Part shown: piece by piece, positions 26,891-35,089 of the stretch
Numbering within the stretch: the stretch's first letter is position 1
Layout: every line of letters begins with the position of its first letter
DNA from: Ramlibacter sp.
GTDB taxonomy: Bacteria > Pseudomonadota > Gammaproteobacteria > Burkholderiales > Burkholderiaceae_C
Length of the DNA: 35,089 nt
Reading direction: 5' to 3'
Assembly (NCBI GenBank): GCA_022844525.1
Contig: JALHLO010000012.1
Coordinates: 1 to 35,089 of the forward strand
Notes under the pieces: generated by a model
Database searches by the model: none
Told to the model about the DNA's origin: nothing
What the model saw: the letters and a program-made list of their open reading frames with translations, nothing else
Translations under genes and position numbers: made by a program

Positions 26891-27451
26891 CTACGCGTCG
26901 TGCAGGCGTGAATTCTTCGGCAAATGCGCCATCAGGAACTCCATCTGGTCCGCCAGGATGCGGCGGTTGCGCAGGATGAAGTCCTCCCACAGGCTGGGCA
27001 CGTAGGGCGTGTACAGCAGCGACATCCCCGCCTGTTCCGGCGTGCGGCTGCCCTTGCGGTGGTTGCAGGCGCGGCAGGCGGTCACCACGTTCATCCAGTG
27101 GTCCTTGCCGTTCTGGGCGAAGGGGATGATGTGCTCGCGGGTGAGCTCTTCCTCGTGGAAATCGTCGCCGCAGTAGGCGCAGACGTTGCGGTCGCGGGCG
27201 AACAGCTTGCCGTTCGTCAGGCCGGGTTTCAGCTCGAAGGGGTTGATGTTCGGCACGCCCTTGGTGCCGATGATGCTGTTGACCGTGATGATCGACTGCT
27301 GGCCGCTCATGGCATTGACGCCGCCGCGGAACACGGCCACGTCCGCTCCCGCCTCCCAGCGCACCTGGTCGGCCGCATAGTGCAGCACGGCCTGCTCCAG
27401 TGAAATCCAGGACTGGGGCAGTCCCTGGGCGGACAGCTTCAAGACCTTCAA
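26891..27451 (-). CDS. HNH endonuclease family protein
   Basis: 186 aa from a TTG at 27451, supported by GGAGG 6 bases upstream; the ATG at 27464 is in another frame. The nuclease core is CAYCGDDFHEEELTREHIIPFA, then NVVTACRACNHRKGSRTPEQAGM: two CxxC pairs for zinc and the EHI/N/H residues of the HNH active site (residues about 90-145). A N-terminal part of about 75 residues (WISLEQAVLHYAADQVRWEAG) and the C-terminal helix are typical of a widespread 180-190 aa group found in chromosomes outside restriction or phage contexts. The role is not known. It is divergent from ribF and convergent with the hydrolase gene; no methyltransferase partner is present. Confidence 0.85.
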   Translation of the reverse strand: MKVLKLSAQGLPQSWISLEQAVLHYAADQVRWEAGADVAVFRGGVNAMSGQQSIITVNSIIGTKGVPNINPFELKPGLTNGKLFARDRNVCAYCGDDFHEEELTREHIIPFAQNGKDHWMNVVTACRACNHRKGSRTPEQAGMSLLYTPYVPSLWEDFILRNRRILADQMEFLMAHLPKNSRLHDA

Positions 27452-27509
27452 AACGCGCCTCCATTCAACGACGAACAGACCGACAGCGCCATTAGCCAGG
27501 CGTGAGAGA

Positions 27510-27518
27510 CAATATACC
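27510..27518. promoter_or_regulatory. Possible overlapping -10 elements for ribF and the HNH gene
   Basis: CAATATACC in the divergent region reads CAATAT/TATACC on plus and TATATT on minus. Each could be a -10, for ribF (leader about 85 bases) and for the HNH gene (leader about 55 bases). No good -35 is seen in either direction. Confidence 0.3.
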
Positions 27519-27606
27519 GTGTTTTCGTGACCGGTTTGTAGCAGGCCATGCGTGCGTTGGCGCCGTCCAACGGACCCCGACTGCTATCAAAAAGATATCA
27601 ATCCAG

Positions 27607-28617
27607 ATGCAGATCCTGCGCGGCTTCCACCACCCCCAGATCGCCAAGGCCTGCGCCGTCACGATCGGCAACTTCGACGGCGTGCACCGCGGCCACCAGG
27701 CCATGCTGGCGCTGCTGAACAACGAGGCGCGCCACCGGGGCGTGCCCAGCTGCGTGCTGACCTTCGAGCCGCACCCGCGCGACTACTTCGCTGGAGTGCA
27801 CCGCAAGCCCGAACTGGCCCCGGCCCGCATCGCCACCCTGCGCGACAAGCTCACCGAACTGGACAAGTGCGGCGTCGATCAGTGCGTGATCCTCAAGTTC
27901 GATGCGCGCCTGTCCAGCCAGCAGCCCGAGGCCTTCATCTCCGACGTGCTGGTCAAGGGCCTGGGTGCGAAGTACGTGCTGGTGGGCGACGACTTCCGCT
28001 TCGGCGCCAGGCGCGCCGGCGACTACGCCATGCTCGACTCGGCCGGCAGCCGCCTGGGATTCGACGTGGCGCGGATGAACAGTTACGAGGTCCATGGCCT
28101 GCGCGTGTCGAGCTCTGCGGTGCGCGAAGCGCTGGCCCGCGGCGACATGGCCGGCACGGCCGCCCTGCTCGGCCGGCCCTATTCCATCAGCGGGCACGTG
28201 GTCCATGGCCGCAAGCTCGGGCGCGACCTGGGCTTCAAGACCCTCAACCTGCGCTTTTCCCACTGGAAACCGGCGGCCAGCGGCATCTTCGCGGTGATGG
28301 TGCACGGGCTGGACGGCGGGCCCCTGGAAGGCGTGGCCAACCTGGGCATCCGGCCCTCGCTGGACCCGAAGGACGTCAACGGCGGCCGCGTGCTGCTGGA
28401 GACCCATTGCCTGCAATGGCCCACGAGCCTGGGCGCGGAGGGGGGCTACGGTAAAATCATCCGCGTGGAACTGCTGCACAAACTGCACGACGAACTGCGC
28501 TACGACGGCCTCGATGCCCTGAAGGCGGGCATCGCGCGCGACTGCGACGCGGCCCGGGCGTTCTTCGCTTCCACGCACGCCGAAACCCGGCGGCAGACCA
28601 CGCGCGACCGAATTTAA
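27607..28617 (+). CDS. ribF: Bifunctional riboflavin kinase / FAD synthetase
   Basis: 336 aa from the ATG at 27607 ([20 protein letters not shown]); the track start at 27502 lies in the promoter zone. The N-terminal FMN adenylyltransferase domain has [18 protein letters not shown] near 18-35 (nucleotidyltransferase HxGH-like), [12 protein letters not shown] and a later [10 protein letters not shown]. The C-terminal riboflavin kinase domain begins near 185 with [19 protein letters not shown] and contains [10 protein letters not shown] and the conserved [15 protein letters not shown]. It makes FMN from riboflavin and then FAD in the cytoplasm. Length is slightly above E. coli RibF (313). It is followed by ileS and lspA, the usual betaproteobacterial order. 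No FMN riboswitch is apparent. Confidence 0.95.
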   Translation: MQILRGFHHPQIAKACAVTIGNFDGVHRGHQAMLALLNNEARHRGVPSCVLTFEPHPRDYFAGVHRKPELAPARIATLRDKLTELDKCGVDQCVILKFDARLSSQQPEAFISDVLVKGLGAKYVLVGDDFRFGARRAGDYAMLDSAGSRLGFDVARMNSYEVHGLRVSSSAVREALARGDMAGTAALLGRPYSISGHVVHGRKLGRDLGFKTLNLRFSHWKPAASGIFAVMVHGLDGGPLEGVANLGIRPSLDPKDVNGGRVLLETHCLQWPTSLGAEGGYGKIIRVELLHKLHDELRYDGLDALKAGIARDCDAARAFFASTHAETRRQTTRDRI

Positions 28618-28679
28618 CGGTCCATGTCGTTGCGGCCCTGGCGCCGCGATCCACCCCACGTGTGCGCTTCACCGTGGTT

Positions 28680-28696
28680 GCCGGGACAGGCCCGGC
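28680..28696. repeat. Short palindrome in the ribF-ileS gap (dispersed-repeat remnant)
   Basis: GCCGGG-ACAGG-CCCGGC (6-bp stem, 5-base loop) followed by ATGACA. The form TGCCGGG-N5-CCCGGCATGACA resembles a dispersed palindromic repeat seen in many proteobacterial genomes. It lies 27 bases before the ileS ATG, in a 106-base gap with no other recognisable signal. Confidence 0.45.
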
Positions 28697-28723
28697 ATGA
28701 CATGTACTGTTGCCGAGGCTTCC

Positions 28724-31564
28724 ATGACCGACAAGACCGACTACCGCGCCACCCTCAACCTGCCCGACACGCCCTTCCCCATGCGCGGCGACCTGCCCAG
28801 GCGCGAGCCGGGCTGGGTCAAGGAGTGGGAAGACCAGGGCCTCTACAAGCGGCTGCGCATGGCGCGCGCCGGCCGGCAGAAGTTCATCCTGCACGACGGC
28901 CCGCCCTATGCCAACGGCCAGATCCACATGGGGCACGCGGTCAACAAGATCCTCAAGGACATGATCGTCAAGTCGCGCCAGCTCAAGGGGCTGGACGCGG
29001 CCTACATCCCCGGCTGGGACTGCCACGGCCTGCCGATCGAGAACGCGATCGAGAAGAAGTTCGGCCGCAACCTGCCGCGCGACGAGATGCAGGCGAAAAG
29101 CCGCGCCTTCGCCACCGAGCAGATCGGCATCCAGATGGCCGACTTCAAGCGCCTGGGCGTGCTGGGCGACTGGGACCATCCCTACAAGACGATGGACTTC
29201 TCCAATGAAGCCGACGAGATCCGCGCGTTCAAGCGCGTGATCGAACGCGGCTTCGTGTACCGCGGCCTGAAGCCCGTGTACTGGTGCTTCGACTGCGGGT
29301 CGTCGCTGGCCGAGTTCGAGATCGAATACGCCGACAAGAAGTCGCAGACGCTGGACGTGGGGTTCAAGGCCGACGATGCGGCGAAGGTGCTGAAGGCCTT
29401 CGGCCTGCCCGCCGATGGCAAGGACATCTTCGCCGTCATCTGGACCACCACCGCCTGGACCATCCCCGCCAACCAGGCGCTGAACCTCAACCCCGAGATC
29501 GTCTACGCCCTGGTCGACACGCCGCGCGGCAAGCTGATCCTGGCCGAGGTGCTGGTGGAGAAGGCTCTCGCGCGCTACAAGCTCGAAGGCAAGGTGCTCG
29601 CCACCACCGAGGGCAGGAACCTGGGCGGCCTCGAATTCCGCCACCCGCTGTACGACGTGGATGCCGGCTACCGGCGCCTGTCCCCCATCTACCTGGCCGA
29701 CTACGCCACTGCCGAGGACGGCACCGGCATCGTCCACTCCTCGCCGGCCTACGGCCTGGACGACTTCAACAGCTGCGTCGCGCACGGGGTGAAGTACGAC
29801 GACATCCTGAACCCGGTGCAGGGCAACGGTTCCTACGCGAGCGACTTCGCCCTCTTCGGCGGCGAGAACATCTGGAAGGCGGTGCCGCACATCATCGCCA
29901 CGCTGGATGCGGCCGGCCGCCTGTTCGCCACCGAGAACATCACCCACAGCTACCCGCACTGCTGGCGCCACAAGACGCCGGTGATCTACCGCGCCGCCGC
30001 CCAGTGGTTCATCCGCATGGACGAGGGCGAAGGCGTCTTCACCAGGGACAAGGCGCCCGAGACCCTGCGCAACATGGCGCTGCGCGCCATCGAGGAAACC
30101 AGCTTCTATCCGGAAAACGGCAAGGCGCGCCTGCGCGACATGATCGCGGGCCGGCCCGACTGGTGCATCAGCCGCCAGCGCAGCTGGGGCGTGCCCCTGC
30201 CCTTCTTCCTGCACAAGGACTCGGGCGATCTGCATCCGAAGACCATGGAGATCCTCGACGTCGCCGCCGCCATGGTGCAGGCGGGCGGCATCGAAGCCTG
30301 GAGCAAGGCCTCCACCGAGGAGATCCTCGCCAAGGTGGGTGCCGCCGGCGACGCGCCGCAGTACACCAAGAGCCAGGACATCCTGGAGGTCTGGTTCGAC
30401 TCGGGCACCACGCACACCACGGTGCTCAAGGGTTCGCACGCCGGCGCCGCGCACGAAAACGGGCCGGAAGCCGACCTGTACCTGGAAGGCCACGACCAGC
30501 ACCGCGGCTGGTTCCACTCCTCGCTGCTGACCGCCGCGGCCATGTACGGCCGCGCGCCCTACCGCGGCCTGCTCACGCACGGCTTCACGGTGGACAGCCA
30601 GGGCCGCAAGATGAGCAAGTCGCTGGGCAACGGCATCGAGCCGCAGCAGGTGAGCGGCAAGCTGGGCGCCGAGATCATCCGCCTGTGGGTGGCCGCCTCC
30701 GACTACTCGGGCGACATCGCCGGCGACGACAAGATCCTGGCGCGCGTGGTGGACGCCTATCGCCGCATCCGCAACACGCTGCGCTTCCTGCTGGCCAACG
30801 TGAGCGACTTCGACCCCGCCAGGGACGCCGTGCCGCGGGCCGAGCTGCTGGAGATCGACCGCTACGCGCTCACCCGCGCCGCCGAATTCCAGGCCGAGGT
30901 GCTGGCGCACTACGAGGTCTACGAGTTCCACCCGGTGGTCGCCAAGCTGCAGGTCTATTGCTCCGAGGACCTCGGCGCCTTCTACCTCGACGTGCTCAAG
31001 GACCGTCTCTACACGACGGCGCCGAAGTCGCATGCCCGCCGCAGCGCCCAGACGGTGCTGTGGAACATCACCCACGCGATGCTGCGCTGGATGGCGCCCT
31101 TCCTCAGCTTCACGGCGGAGGAAGCCTGGAAGGTGTTCGGCAGTTCCGACTCGATCTTCCTGGAGGAGTATGCGGAGATCGGCGGACCCGACCCCGCGCT
31201 GCTGGCGAAGTGGAACCGCATCCGCGAGATCCGCGACGCGGCCAACAAGGAGATCGAGGCGCTGCGCGAAAAGGGCCAGGTCGGCTCCTCGCTGCAAGCC
31301 AACCTGGTGATCACGGCCGGGCCCGACGACCACCGCCTGCTCTCCGGCCTCGGCGACGACCTCAAGTTCGTCTTCATCGCCTCGGCGGTCAAGCTGCAGC
31401 AGGGCGATGCGCTCGCCATCCAGGCCACGCCCAGCGCCGACACCAAGTGCGAGCGCTGCTGGCACTGGCGCACGGACGTAGGCCAGGACGCGGCGCACCC
31501 GACCCTGTGCGGCCGCTGCGTCACCAACCTGTTCGGGGCCGGCGAAGTCCGGGTGCACGCCTGA
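28724..31564 (+). CDS. ileS: Isoleucyl-tRNA synthetase
   Basis: 946 aa from the ATG at 28724 ([20 protein letters not shown]); the track start 27 bases earlier lies in the repeat. Class I signature [12 protein letters not shown] near 60-71 and KMSKS in [11 protein letters not shown] near 629 are intact. The CP1 editing domain (about 190-400) has the threonine-rich [14 protein letters not shown] strip, and the C-terminal zinc site [12 protein letters not shown]...CGRC (about 906-936) is complete. It charges tRNA-Ile with isoleucine and edits valine. The C-terminal zinc marks the bacterial type. The stop overlaps the lspA start (TGATG), so the two are translationally coupled. Length is standard for the family (about 940). 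Confidence 0.97.
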   Translation: MTDKTDYRATLNLPDTPFPMRGDLPRREPGWVKEWEDQGLYKRLRMARAGRQKFILHDGPPYANGQIHMGHAVNKILKDMIVKSRQLKGLDAAYIPGWDCHGLPIENAIEKKFGRNLPRDEMQAKSRAFATEQIGIQMADFKRLGVLGDWDHPYKTMDFSNEADEIRAFKRVIERGFVYRGLKPVYWCFDCGSSLAEFEIEYADKKSQTLDVGFKADDAAKVLKAFGLPADGKDIFAVIWTTTAWTIPANQALNLNPEIVYALVDTPRGKLILAEVLVEKALARYKLEGKVLATTEGRNLGGLEFRHPLYDVDAGYRRLSPIYLADYATAEDGTGIVHSSPAYGLDDFNSCVAHGVKYDDILNPVQGNGSYASDFALFGGENIWKAVPHIIATLDAAGRLFATENITHSYPHCWRHKTPVIYRAAAQWFIRMDEGEGVFTRDKAPETLRNMALRAIEETSFYPENGKARLRDMIAGRPDWCISRQRSWGVPLPFFLHKDSGDLHPKTMEILDVAAAMVQAGGIEAWSKASTEEILAKVGAAGDAPQYTKSQDILEVWFDSGTTHTTVLKGSHAGAAHENGPEADLYLEGHDQHRGWFHSSLLTAAAMYGRAPYRGLLTHGFTVDSQGRKMSKSLGNGIEPQQVSGKLGAEIIRLWVAASDYSGDIAGDDKILARVVDAYRRIRNTLRFLLANVSDFDPARDAVPRAELLEIDRYALTRAAEFQAEVLAHYEVYEFHPVVAKLQVYCSEDLGAFYLDVLKDRLYTTAPKSHARRSAQTVLWNITHAMLRWMAPFLSFTAEEAWKVFGSSDSIFLEEYAEIGGPDPALLAKWNRIREIRDAANKEIEALREKGQVGSSLQANLVITAGPDDHRLLSGLGDDLKFVFIASAVKLQQGDALAIQATPSADTKCERCWHWRTDVGQDAAHPTLCGRCVTNLFGAGEVRVHA

Positions 31565-32076
31565 TGGCCCGCGGCGACACCTTCATGATGCGCGGCTCCA
31601 CCCTGGGCAGCATGCTGCCCTGGCTGGCCCTGGCGCTGATCATCCTGATCGCGGACCAGTTCACCAAGGTGCTGATCCTCGGCTACTACAGGCACGGGGA
31701 CTCGACCACCATCACCTCGTTCTTCAACCTCGTGCGGGCGCACAACACCGGCGCGGCCTTCTCCTTCCTGGCGGCGGCCTCCGGCTGGCAGCGCTGGCTG
31801 TTCACCGGCATCGGCGTGGCCGCGACGCTGTTCATCCTCTACCTGCTGCGCACCCACCCGGGCCAGAAGCTGTTCTCCTTCGCCCTGGCCTGCATCCTGG
31901 GCGGCGCGGTCGGCAACGTGATCGACCGCCTGCTGCACGGCTACGTGGTGGACTTCCTGCAGTTCCACTGGGCGGGCTGGTACTTCCCCGCCTTCAACGT
32001 GGCCGACGCCGCCATCACGATCGGCGCGGTCTGCCTGGTGCTCGACGAGCTGTTGCGCGTGCGCCGCACAAAGTGA
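31564..32076 (+). CDS. lspA: Lipoprotein signal peptidase II
   Basis: 170 aa. There are four hydrophobic helices. The two catalytic aspartates are in [15 protein letters not shown] (near residue 122) and [13 protein letters not shown] (near residue 148), with the conserved [16 protein letters not shown] upstream. LspA is an aspartyl membrane protease that removes the signal peptide of diacylglyceryl-modified prolipoproteins in the inner membrane. The ATG overlaps the ileS stop. The ileS-lspA pair is widespread in proteobacteria; lipoproteins matured here are LolA clients. It is followed by a GC hairpin at 32085-32109. Confidence 0.96.
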   Translation: MARGDTFMMRGSTLGSMLPWLALALIILIADQFTKVLILGYYRHGDSTTITSFFNLVRAHNTGAAFSFLAAASGWQRWLFTGIGVAATLFILYLLRTHPGQKLFSFALACILGGAVGNVIDRLLHGYVVDFLQFHWAGWYFPAFNVADAAITIGAVCLVLDELLRVRRTK

Positions 32077-32084
32077 GCGTCACC

Positions 32085-32109
32085 CCCGCCCCCCCTGCGC
32101 GGGGGCGGG
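32085..32109 (+). terminator. GC-rich hairpin after lspA
   Basis: CCCGCCCCC-N7-GGGGGCGGG is a 9-bp all-GC stem starting 8 bases after the lspA stop. It lacks a T run, so termination may be Rho-assisted; it could also stabilise the 3' end. Confidence 0.55.
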
Positions 32110-32148
32110 CCGAGGGCGCGCACTGCGCGTCAAAGTGCCGTAAAGCCC

Positions 32149-32176
32149 TGGATTCCGGCCTCCGCGGGAATGACGG
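32149..32176. repeat. Degenerate ATTCC...GGAAT palindromic repeat upstream of the Na/Pi gene
   Basis: TGGATTCCGGC-CTCC-GCGGGAATGACGG is one base off the common form ATTCCCGC-N4-GCGGGAAT followed by GACGG. That form is a dispersed intergenic repeat in many proteobacteria (recalled, not searched). Its last bases (ATGACG) could serve as the -35 of the next gene, 18 bases before TATCAT. Confidence 0.45.
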
Positions 32177-32193
32177 GCTGGCCGGGTGCGGCG

Positions 32194-32199
32194 TATCAT
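32194..32199 (+). promoter_or_regulatory. Candidate -10 (TATCAT) of the Na/Pi cotransporter gene
   Basis: TATCAT matches five of six consensus bases and lies 10 bases before the ATG at 32210; the -35 candidate ATGACG is inside the repeat. The transcript would be almost leaderless. Confidence 0.4.
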
Positions 32200-32209
32200 T
32201 GTTTCAAAC

Positions 32210-33874
32210 ATGAAGCATCTGCTGAACCTGCTGGCAGCCGTGGCACTGCTGGTCTGGGGCACGTATCTCGTTCGCACCGGCATCCTCCGGGTCTTCGGCG
32301 GCAACCTGCGCCAGGTGCTGGCACGCAGCATCGACACCCGCCCGGCCGCGGCCATGGCCGGCCTGGGCGTCACCGCGCTGGTGCAGTCCAGCACGGCCAC
32401 GGCGCTGATCGTCTCCTCCTTCGTCGGCCAGGGCCTGGTGGCCCTGCCCACGGCGCTGGCCGTGATGCTCGGGGCCGACATCGGCACCAGCCTGATGTCG
32501 GTGGTGTTCTCCTTCGACCTGTCCTGGCTGTCGCCGCTGTTCATCTTCGTCGGCGTCGTGCTGTTCATCACGCGCCAGGCCACGCCGCTCGGGCGCTTCG
32601 GCCGCGTGCTGATCGGCCTCGGCCTGATGCTGCTGGCGCTGCGCCTGGTGTCCGAATCGACCGCCATCATGGTGAAGTCGCCGGCGGTGCAGGCGCTGCT
32701 GCTGACCCTCTCCAGCGACATCCTGCTGGAGATCACGGTCGGCGCCGTGCTGTCCGTGATCGCCTATTCCAGCCTGGCGATCGTGCTGCTCACGGCCACG
32801 CTGGCCGCTTCCGGTGCCATTCCGCTGGAAGTGGCGCTGGGCCTCACGCTGGGCGCCAACCTGGGCAGCGGCCTGCTGGGCGTGCTGGCGACCGCCAAGT
32901 CCGCGGTGGAAGTGCGCCACGTGCCCATGGGCAACCTGGTGTTCAAGATCGTCGGCGTGATCCTGGCGGCGCCCTTCGCCGCCTTCTGGATCCGCACGCT
33001 CAAGCCCTACCTGCCCGAGCCGGCGACGGTGGTGGTGCTGTACCACCTGGTGTTCAACGTGCTGATCGCCCTGATCTTCCTGGCCTTCACCCACATCGTG
33101 GCGCGCTGGGTCGAACAGTGGCTGCCCAAGCCGGACCGCAGCATGGTGGCCGGCCGGCCGCACCACCTGGATCCGTCCGCGCTGGCGACGCCCTCGCTCG
33201 CGATCTCCAACGCGGCGCGCGAGGCGCTGCACCAGGCCGACATCGTGGAGACCATGCTGCTGGGCATGCTGCGCGTGATCAAGGACAACGACCTGCGCCT
33301 GGCCGAGGAGCTGCGGCGCATGGACGACACGGTGGACCAGCTCTATTCGGCCATCAAGTACTACCTCACCAAGATCTCGCGCGAGGCGCTGGGCGAGGAG
33401 GAAAGCAGGCGCTGGACCGACATCATCAGCTTCACGATCAACATGGAGCAGATCGGCGACATCATCGAGCGCGTGCTGCTGGACATCGAGGACAAGAAGA
33501 TCAAGAAGGGCCGCAACTTCTCCGACGCCGGCATGGCGGAGATCTGCGAGCTGCATGCGCGGCTGGTGGACAACCTGCGCCTGGGCATGAGCGTGTTCCT
33601 CAACGGCTCGGTGCGCGACGCGCAGAAGCTGCTGGAGGAGAAGGCGCGCTTCCGCGACCTGGAGCGCGCCTACGCCGGCACCCACCTCACGCGCCTGACC
33701 GAGAACACCGTGCAGAGCATCGAGACGAGTTCGCTGCACCTGGACCTGATCAGCGACCTGAAGCGCATCAACTCGCACATCTGCTCGATCGCCTACCCGA
33801 TCCTCGATTCGGCCGGCGCGCTGTCGCCGACGCGCTTCCGCGTGCCGGGCAGCTCCGAAGGCGCCCTGCAGTAG
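32210..33874 (+). CDS. Na/Pi cotransporter family protein with C-terminal PhoU-like domain
   Basis: 554 aa from the ATG at 32210 (MKHLLNLLAAVALLVWGTYL). The N-terminal 320 residues have about 8-9 hydrophobic helices in two inverted repeats, each with the Na_Pi_cotrans signature: ALVQSSTATALIVSSFVGQG near 63 and a second copy around LGLTLGANLGSGLLG near 212, plus LGADIGTSLMSVV. Residues about 340-540 are helical and PhoU-like (ADIVETMLLGMLRVIKDND; FTINMEQIGDIIERVLLDI). Proteins of this NptA type move phosphate with sodium across the cytoplasmic membrane, and the PhoU-like tail is thought to regulate them. The direction and true ion of this member are not shown. It is convergent with the response-regulator gene, 25 bases away. 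Confidence 0.9.
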   Translation: MKHLLNLLAAVALLVWGTYLVRTGILRVFGGNLRQVLARSIDTRPAAAMAGLGVTALVQSSTATALIVSSFVGQGLVALPTALAVMLGADIGTSLMSVVFSFDLSWLSPLFIFVGVVLFITRQATPLGRFGRVLIGLGLMLLALRLVSESTAIMVKSPAVQALLLTLSSDILLEITVGAVLSVIAYSSLAIVLLTATLAASGAIPLEVALGLTLGANLGSGLLGVLATAKSAVEVRHVPMGNLVFKIVGVILAAPFAAFWIRTLKPYLPEPATVVVLYHLVFNVLIALIFLAFTHIVARWVEQWLPKPDRSMVAGRPHHLDPSALATPSLAISNAAREALHQADIVETMLLGMLRVIKDNDLRLAEELRRMDDTVDQLYSAIKYYLTKISREALGEEESRRWTDIISFTINMEQIGDIIERVLLDIEDKKIKKGRNFSDAGMAEICELHARLVDNLRLGMSVFLNGSVRDAQKLLEEKARFRDLERAYAGTHLTRLTENTVQSIETSSLHLDLISDLKRINSHICSIAYPILDSAGALSPTRFRVPGSSEGALQ

Positions 33875-33899
33875 GCGGCCAGGGACGCAAGCGGGCGCG

Positions 33900-34331
33900 C
33901 TACAGCGCGGGCTGCGCGGCGGACTCGGGCGTGGCCGGATCCGCGGACGCGGCGGCCGCGGCCCGGTGCGCCTGGCGCCGCGCGCAGAAGTCCACCAGCG
34001 CCTCGAGCTCGGTCGACTTGTCGAACACGGCGTCGGCGCCCAGCTGCATGCAGCGCCAGCGCACGTCGCGCGAGGAATGGTTGCTGAGCACCACCACCTT
34101 CTGGTCCGCGCGCCGCCTGCGGCAGGCGTCCAGCACGTTCATGCCGCTGCCCTCGCGCAGGAACAGGTCGATGATGGCCAGGTCCCAGTCGTTCTGTTCG
34201 AGCCACCGCTTGGCCTCGTGCTCGGATTCGGTGGTGCCGACCGGCTCGATCCGCGCAAGCTCCCTGAGGGCCTCGATGAGATTGTCCCGGATCGTCGAGC
34301 TGTCCTCGACGATGTAGGCGCGAAACGTCAT
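33900..34331 (-). CDS. Stand-alone response-regulator receiver protein
   Basis: 143 aa. The receiver domain has the acidic pair ED at 9-10, phosphoacceptor Asp55 in DLAIIDLFLREGSG, a Ser in VVVLSNHSS near 83 and the conserved Lys105 in AVFDKSTELEAL. After residue 120 only a short Ala-rich tail remains, so there is no DNA-binding output domain. It should act by protein contact, for example in phosphorelay or motility or stress control. No histidine kinase is within the window. GGAG lies about 9 bases before the ATG, and TAAAGT at 34380-34385 (minus) may be the -10. Upstream at 34430 lies a TCCTACA-type motif. Confidence 0.88.
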   Translation of the reverse strand: MTFRAYIVEDSSTIRDNLIEALRELARIEPVGTTESEHEAKRWLEQNDWDLAIIDLFLREGSGMNVLDACRRRRADQKVVVLSNHSSRDVRWRCMQLGADAVFDKSTELEALVDFCARRQAHRAAAAASADPATPESAAQPAL

Positions 34332-34429
34332 TTGCTTGATCTCCAGGCGGCCGCCCTCCGGGGCGCCGCATGGGTCAGGACTTTAGGAGCGGCCGCCCGG
34401 ACACGCTGAAAGCGGCCAAGCCATGGCGT

Positions 34430-34437
34430 TGTAGGAG
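34430..34437 (-). promoter_or_regulatory. CTCCTACA motif upstream of the response-regulator gene
   Basis: On the minus strand TTGTCCTCTCCTACAACGCC, 98 bases before the ATG. It shares TCCTACA and the GCG-like flank with the sites at 5454 and 18517, and is preceded by TTGTCCT, as if the motif were split by an extra CT-rich step. It lies between the Nudix and receiver genes. Confidence 0.35.
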
Positions 34438-34456
34438 AGGACAACTCAACGGCAGC

Positions 34457-34966
34457 TCAAGGCCCGCCGTAGGCAGCCAGCAGGACCAGCGCGGCGTCGA
34501 TGGTGACCTCGCCGTGCTCCAGGCGCCGGGTCACGTCATCCGGGCGCATGCGGCGAAAGGCGGCCACTTCGCCGTCCTGGTTGGCCGGCAGCACGCCCTC
34601 GGGCAGCGTGCACGCATACCAGTCGAGGACTTCCACCACGTAACCGTGCGCCAGGTCGGGGAAGGGCCGCCGCGTCGCGACCCGGCCGCCGTACCGCAGG
34701 CCCTGCACCTGCGGCAGCCGCAGCCCCGCCTCCTCCCAGGTCTCGCGCGCCAGCGCCTGCTCCAGCGTGTCGCTGGCCGGCACCAGGCCGCCCACCAGCG
34801 TGTCCCAGAGGCCCGGATCGGTGGGCTTGTCGAAGGCGCGCTGCTGCAGCCAGACCTGCCCGGAAGGGTCGGTGGCGGTGAGGTGTACCGCGTGCGTCGC
34901 GATGCCCAGCGGCCGCACCACCGCGCGCTCCACCGTCGCCAGCACGCGGTCGCCGTCGCCGCGCAC
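34457..34966 (-). CDS. Nudix hydrolase domain, ORF left after an in-frame amber codon
   Basis: 169 aa if a GTG at 34966 is used, but no ribosome site precedes it. The Nudix box is complete: GLVPASDTLEQALARETWEEAGL (core GxxxxxExxxxRExxEEAG-like). The upstream stretch VERAVVRPLGIATHAVHLTA and the later YVVEVLDWYACTLPEGV match a Nudix group that normally carries a N-terminal DUF4743-type domain of about 100 or more residues. Here the frame is interrupted at 34976-34978 by TAG, directly after ...AHAWRN, and continues without a shift. The domain could still fold, since the catalytic part is intact. Substrate unknown; family members act on nucleoside diphosphate derivatives. See the pseudogene entry. 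Confidence 0.6.
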   Translation of the reverse strand: MRGDGDRVLATVERAVVRPLGIATHAVHLTATDPSGQVWLQQRAFDKPTDPGLWDTLVGGLVPASDTLEQALARETWEEAGLRLPQVQGLRYGGRVATRRPFPDLAHGYVVEVLDWYACTLPEGVLPANQDGEVAAFRRMRPDDVTRRLEHGEVTIDAALVLLAAYGGP

Positions 34967-34975
34967 TGCCAGCTG

Positions 34976-35089
34976 CTAGTTGCGCCAGGCGTGGGCCAGC
35001 CCGGCATCGCGCAGGACTTGCGCGATGCGCGCGAGCGAGGCCGTGGGATCGCCGGCGATGCGCCAGCCGCCGGCGGCGGCGTCGGCGTC
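34976..35089 (-). pseudogene. N-terminal part of the same Nudix/DUF4743 gene, cut off by an amber codon (runs past window end)
   Basis: Translating upstream of the TAG in the Nudix frame gives an open, protein-like sequence to the window edge (DPTASLARIAQVLRDAGLAH then AWRN-stop-QLAVRGDGDRVL). The TRP-Arg-Asn before the stop and the QLAV after it read as one continuous DUF4743-type segment, so a single base change (GAG or CAG to TAG) explains the break. It is either a recent pseudogene, a sequencing error or an amber codon read through. The true start is outside the window. Confidence 0.6.

Noticed and set aside
26891-27451. HNH protein as part of a defence or restriction system
   Set aside because: No methyltransferase, helicase, toxin, integrase or phage genes nearby; neighbours are housekeeping genes.
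27530-27606. FMN riboswitch before ribF
   Set aside because: The leader is too short and lacks the conserved AGGG...helical core of RFN elements.
28457-31558. 1033-aa minus-strand ORF opposite ribF and ileS
   Set aside because: Lies entirely antisense to a complete isoleucyl-tRNA synthetase and reads as His/Val/Gly-rich shadow sequence.
32204-33778. 524-aa minus-strand ORF opposite the Na/Pi cotransporter
   Set aside because: Gln/His-rich antisense shadow.
34457-34966. Nudix ORF as a normal short gene starting at GTG 34966
   Set aside because: No ribosome site, and the open frame upstream of the TAG continues the family sequence; kept only as a reduced-confidence CDS.

Overview
The window looks like an ordinary chromosomal segment of a high-GC betaproteobacterium in the order Burkholderiales, most likely family Comamonadaceae (Ramlibacter/Variovorax-like). 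The grounds are the very GC-rich coding sequence, a Bug-type (TTT family) solute-binding protein, the conserved blocks trxB / crp-fnr / ftsK / lolA / rarA and HNH / ribF / ileS / lspA, and intergenic hairpin repeats of a type I associate with this family. The genus assignment is inference. I see no tRNA, rRNA, CRISPR array, insertion sequence, prophage or integrase, and no gene-free stretch longer than about 220 bases.

Layout. (1) 1-4392, plus strand: the 3' end of an exopolysaccharide/capsule locus. It holds a truncated gene of unknown function, an anchored helical-repeat protein with a C-terminal beta-sandwich, a small exported FecR-like protein, an O-antigen ligase/Wzy-type membrane protein and a CpsB/CapC-type PHP-fold tyrosine phosphatase. 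The last three are joined by GTG starts overlapping the preceding stop and have their own promoter. (2) 4446-6054: a lone Bug-family binding protein and a small outer-membrane beta-barrel. (3) 6071-9676, minus: a branched-chain amino-acid ABC transporter livHMGF with no binding protein beside it. (4) 9829-15317, minus: rarA, lolA, ftsK and a Crp/Fnr regulator, with one small membrane protein on the plus strand. (5) 15475-17067, plus: trxB, then rpmB-rpmG behind a strong -10 and a long foldable leader. (6) 17249-22321, minus: purN, an M48 peptidase, an RsmB-type rRNA methyltransferase and a membrane fatty-acid desaturase. (7) 22352-26793, plus: YceH, two adjacent acyl-CoA dehydrogenases (probable heteromer) and a Tat-exported alpha/beta hydrolase. 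(8) 26891-33874: an HNH nuclease on minus, then ribF, ileS, lspA and a Na/Pi cotransporter with a PhoU-like tail on plus. (9) 33900-35089, minus: a stand-alone response-regulator receiver and a Nudix hydrolase whose reading frame is broken by an amber codon.

No clearly new defence or mobile system is visible. The observations most worth checking are the amber codon in the Nudix gene, the multi-stem rpmB leader, an 83-base near-perfect inverted repeat between two convergent genes, and a GTCCTACA-type motif found in front of three genes, twice at almost the same distance from the start codon. Most long ORFs in the track that oppose these genes are GC-driven shadows.
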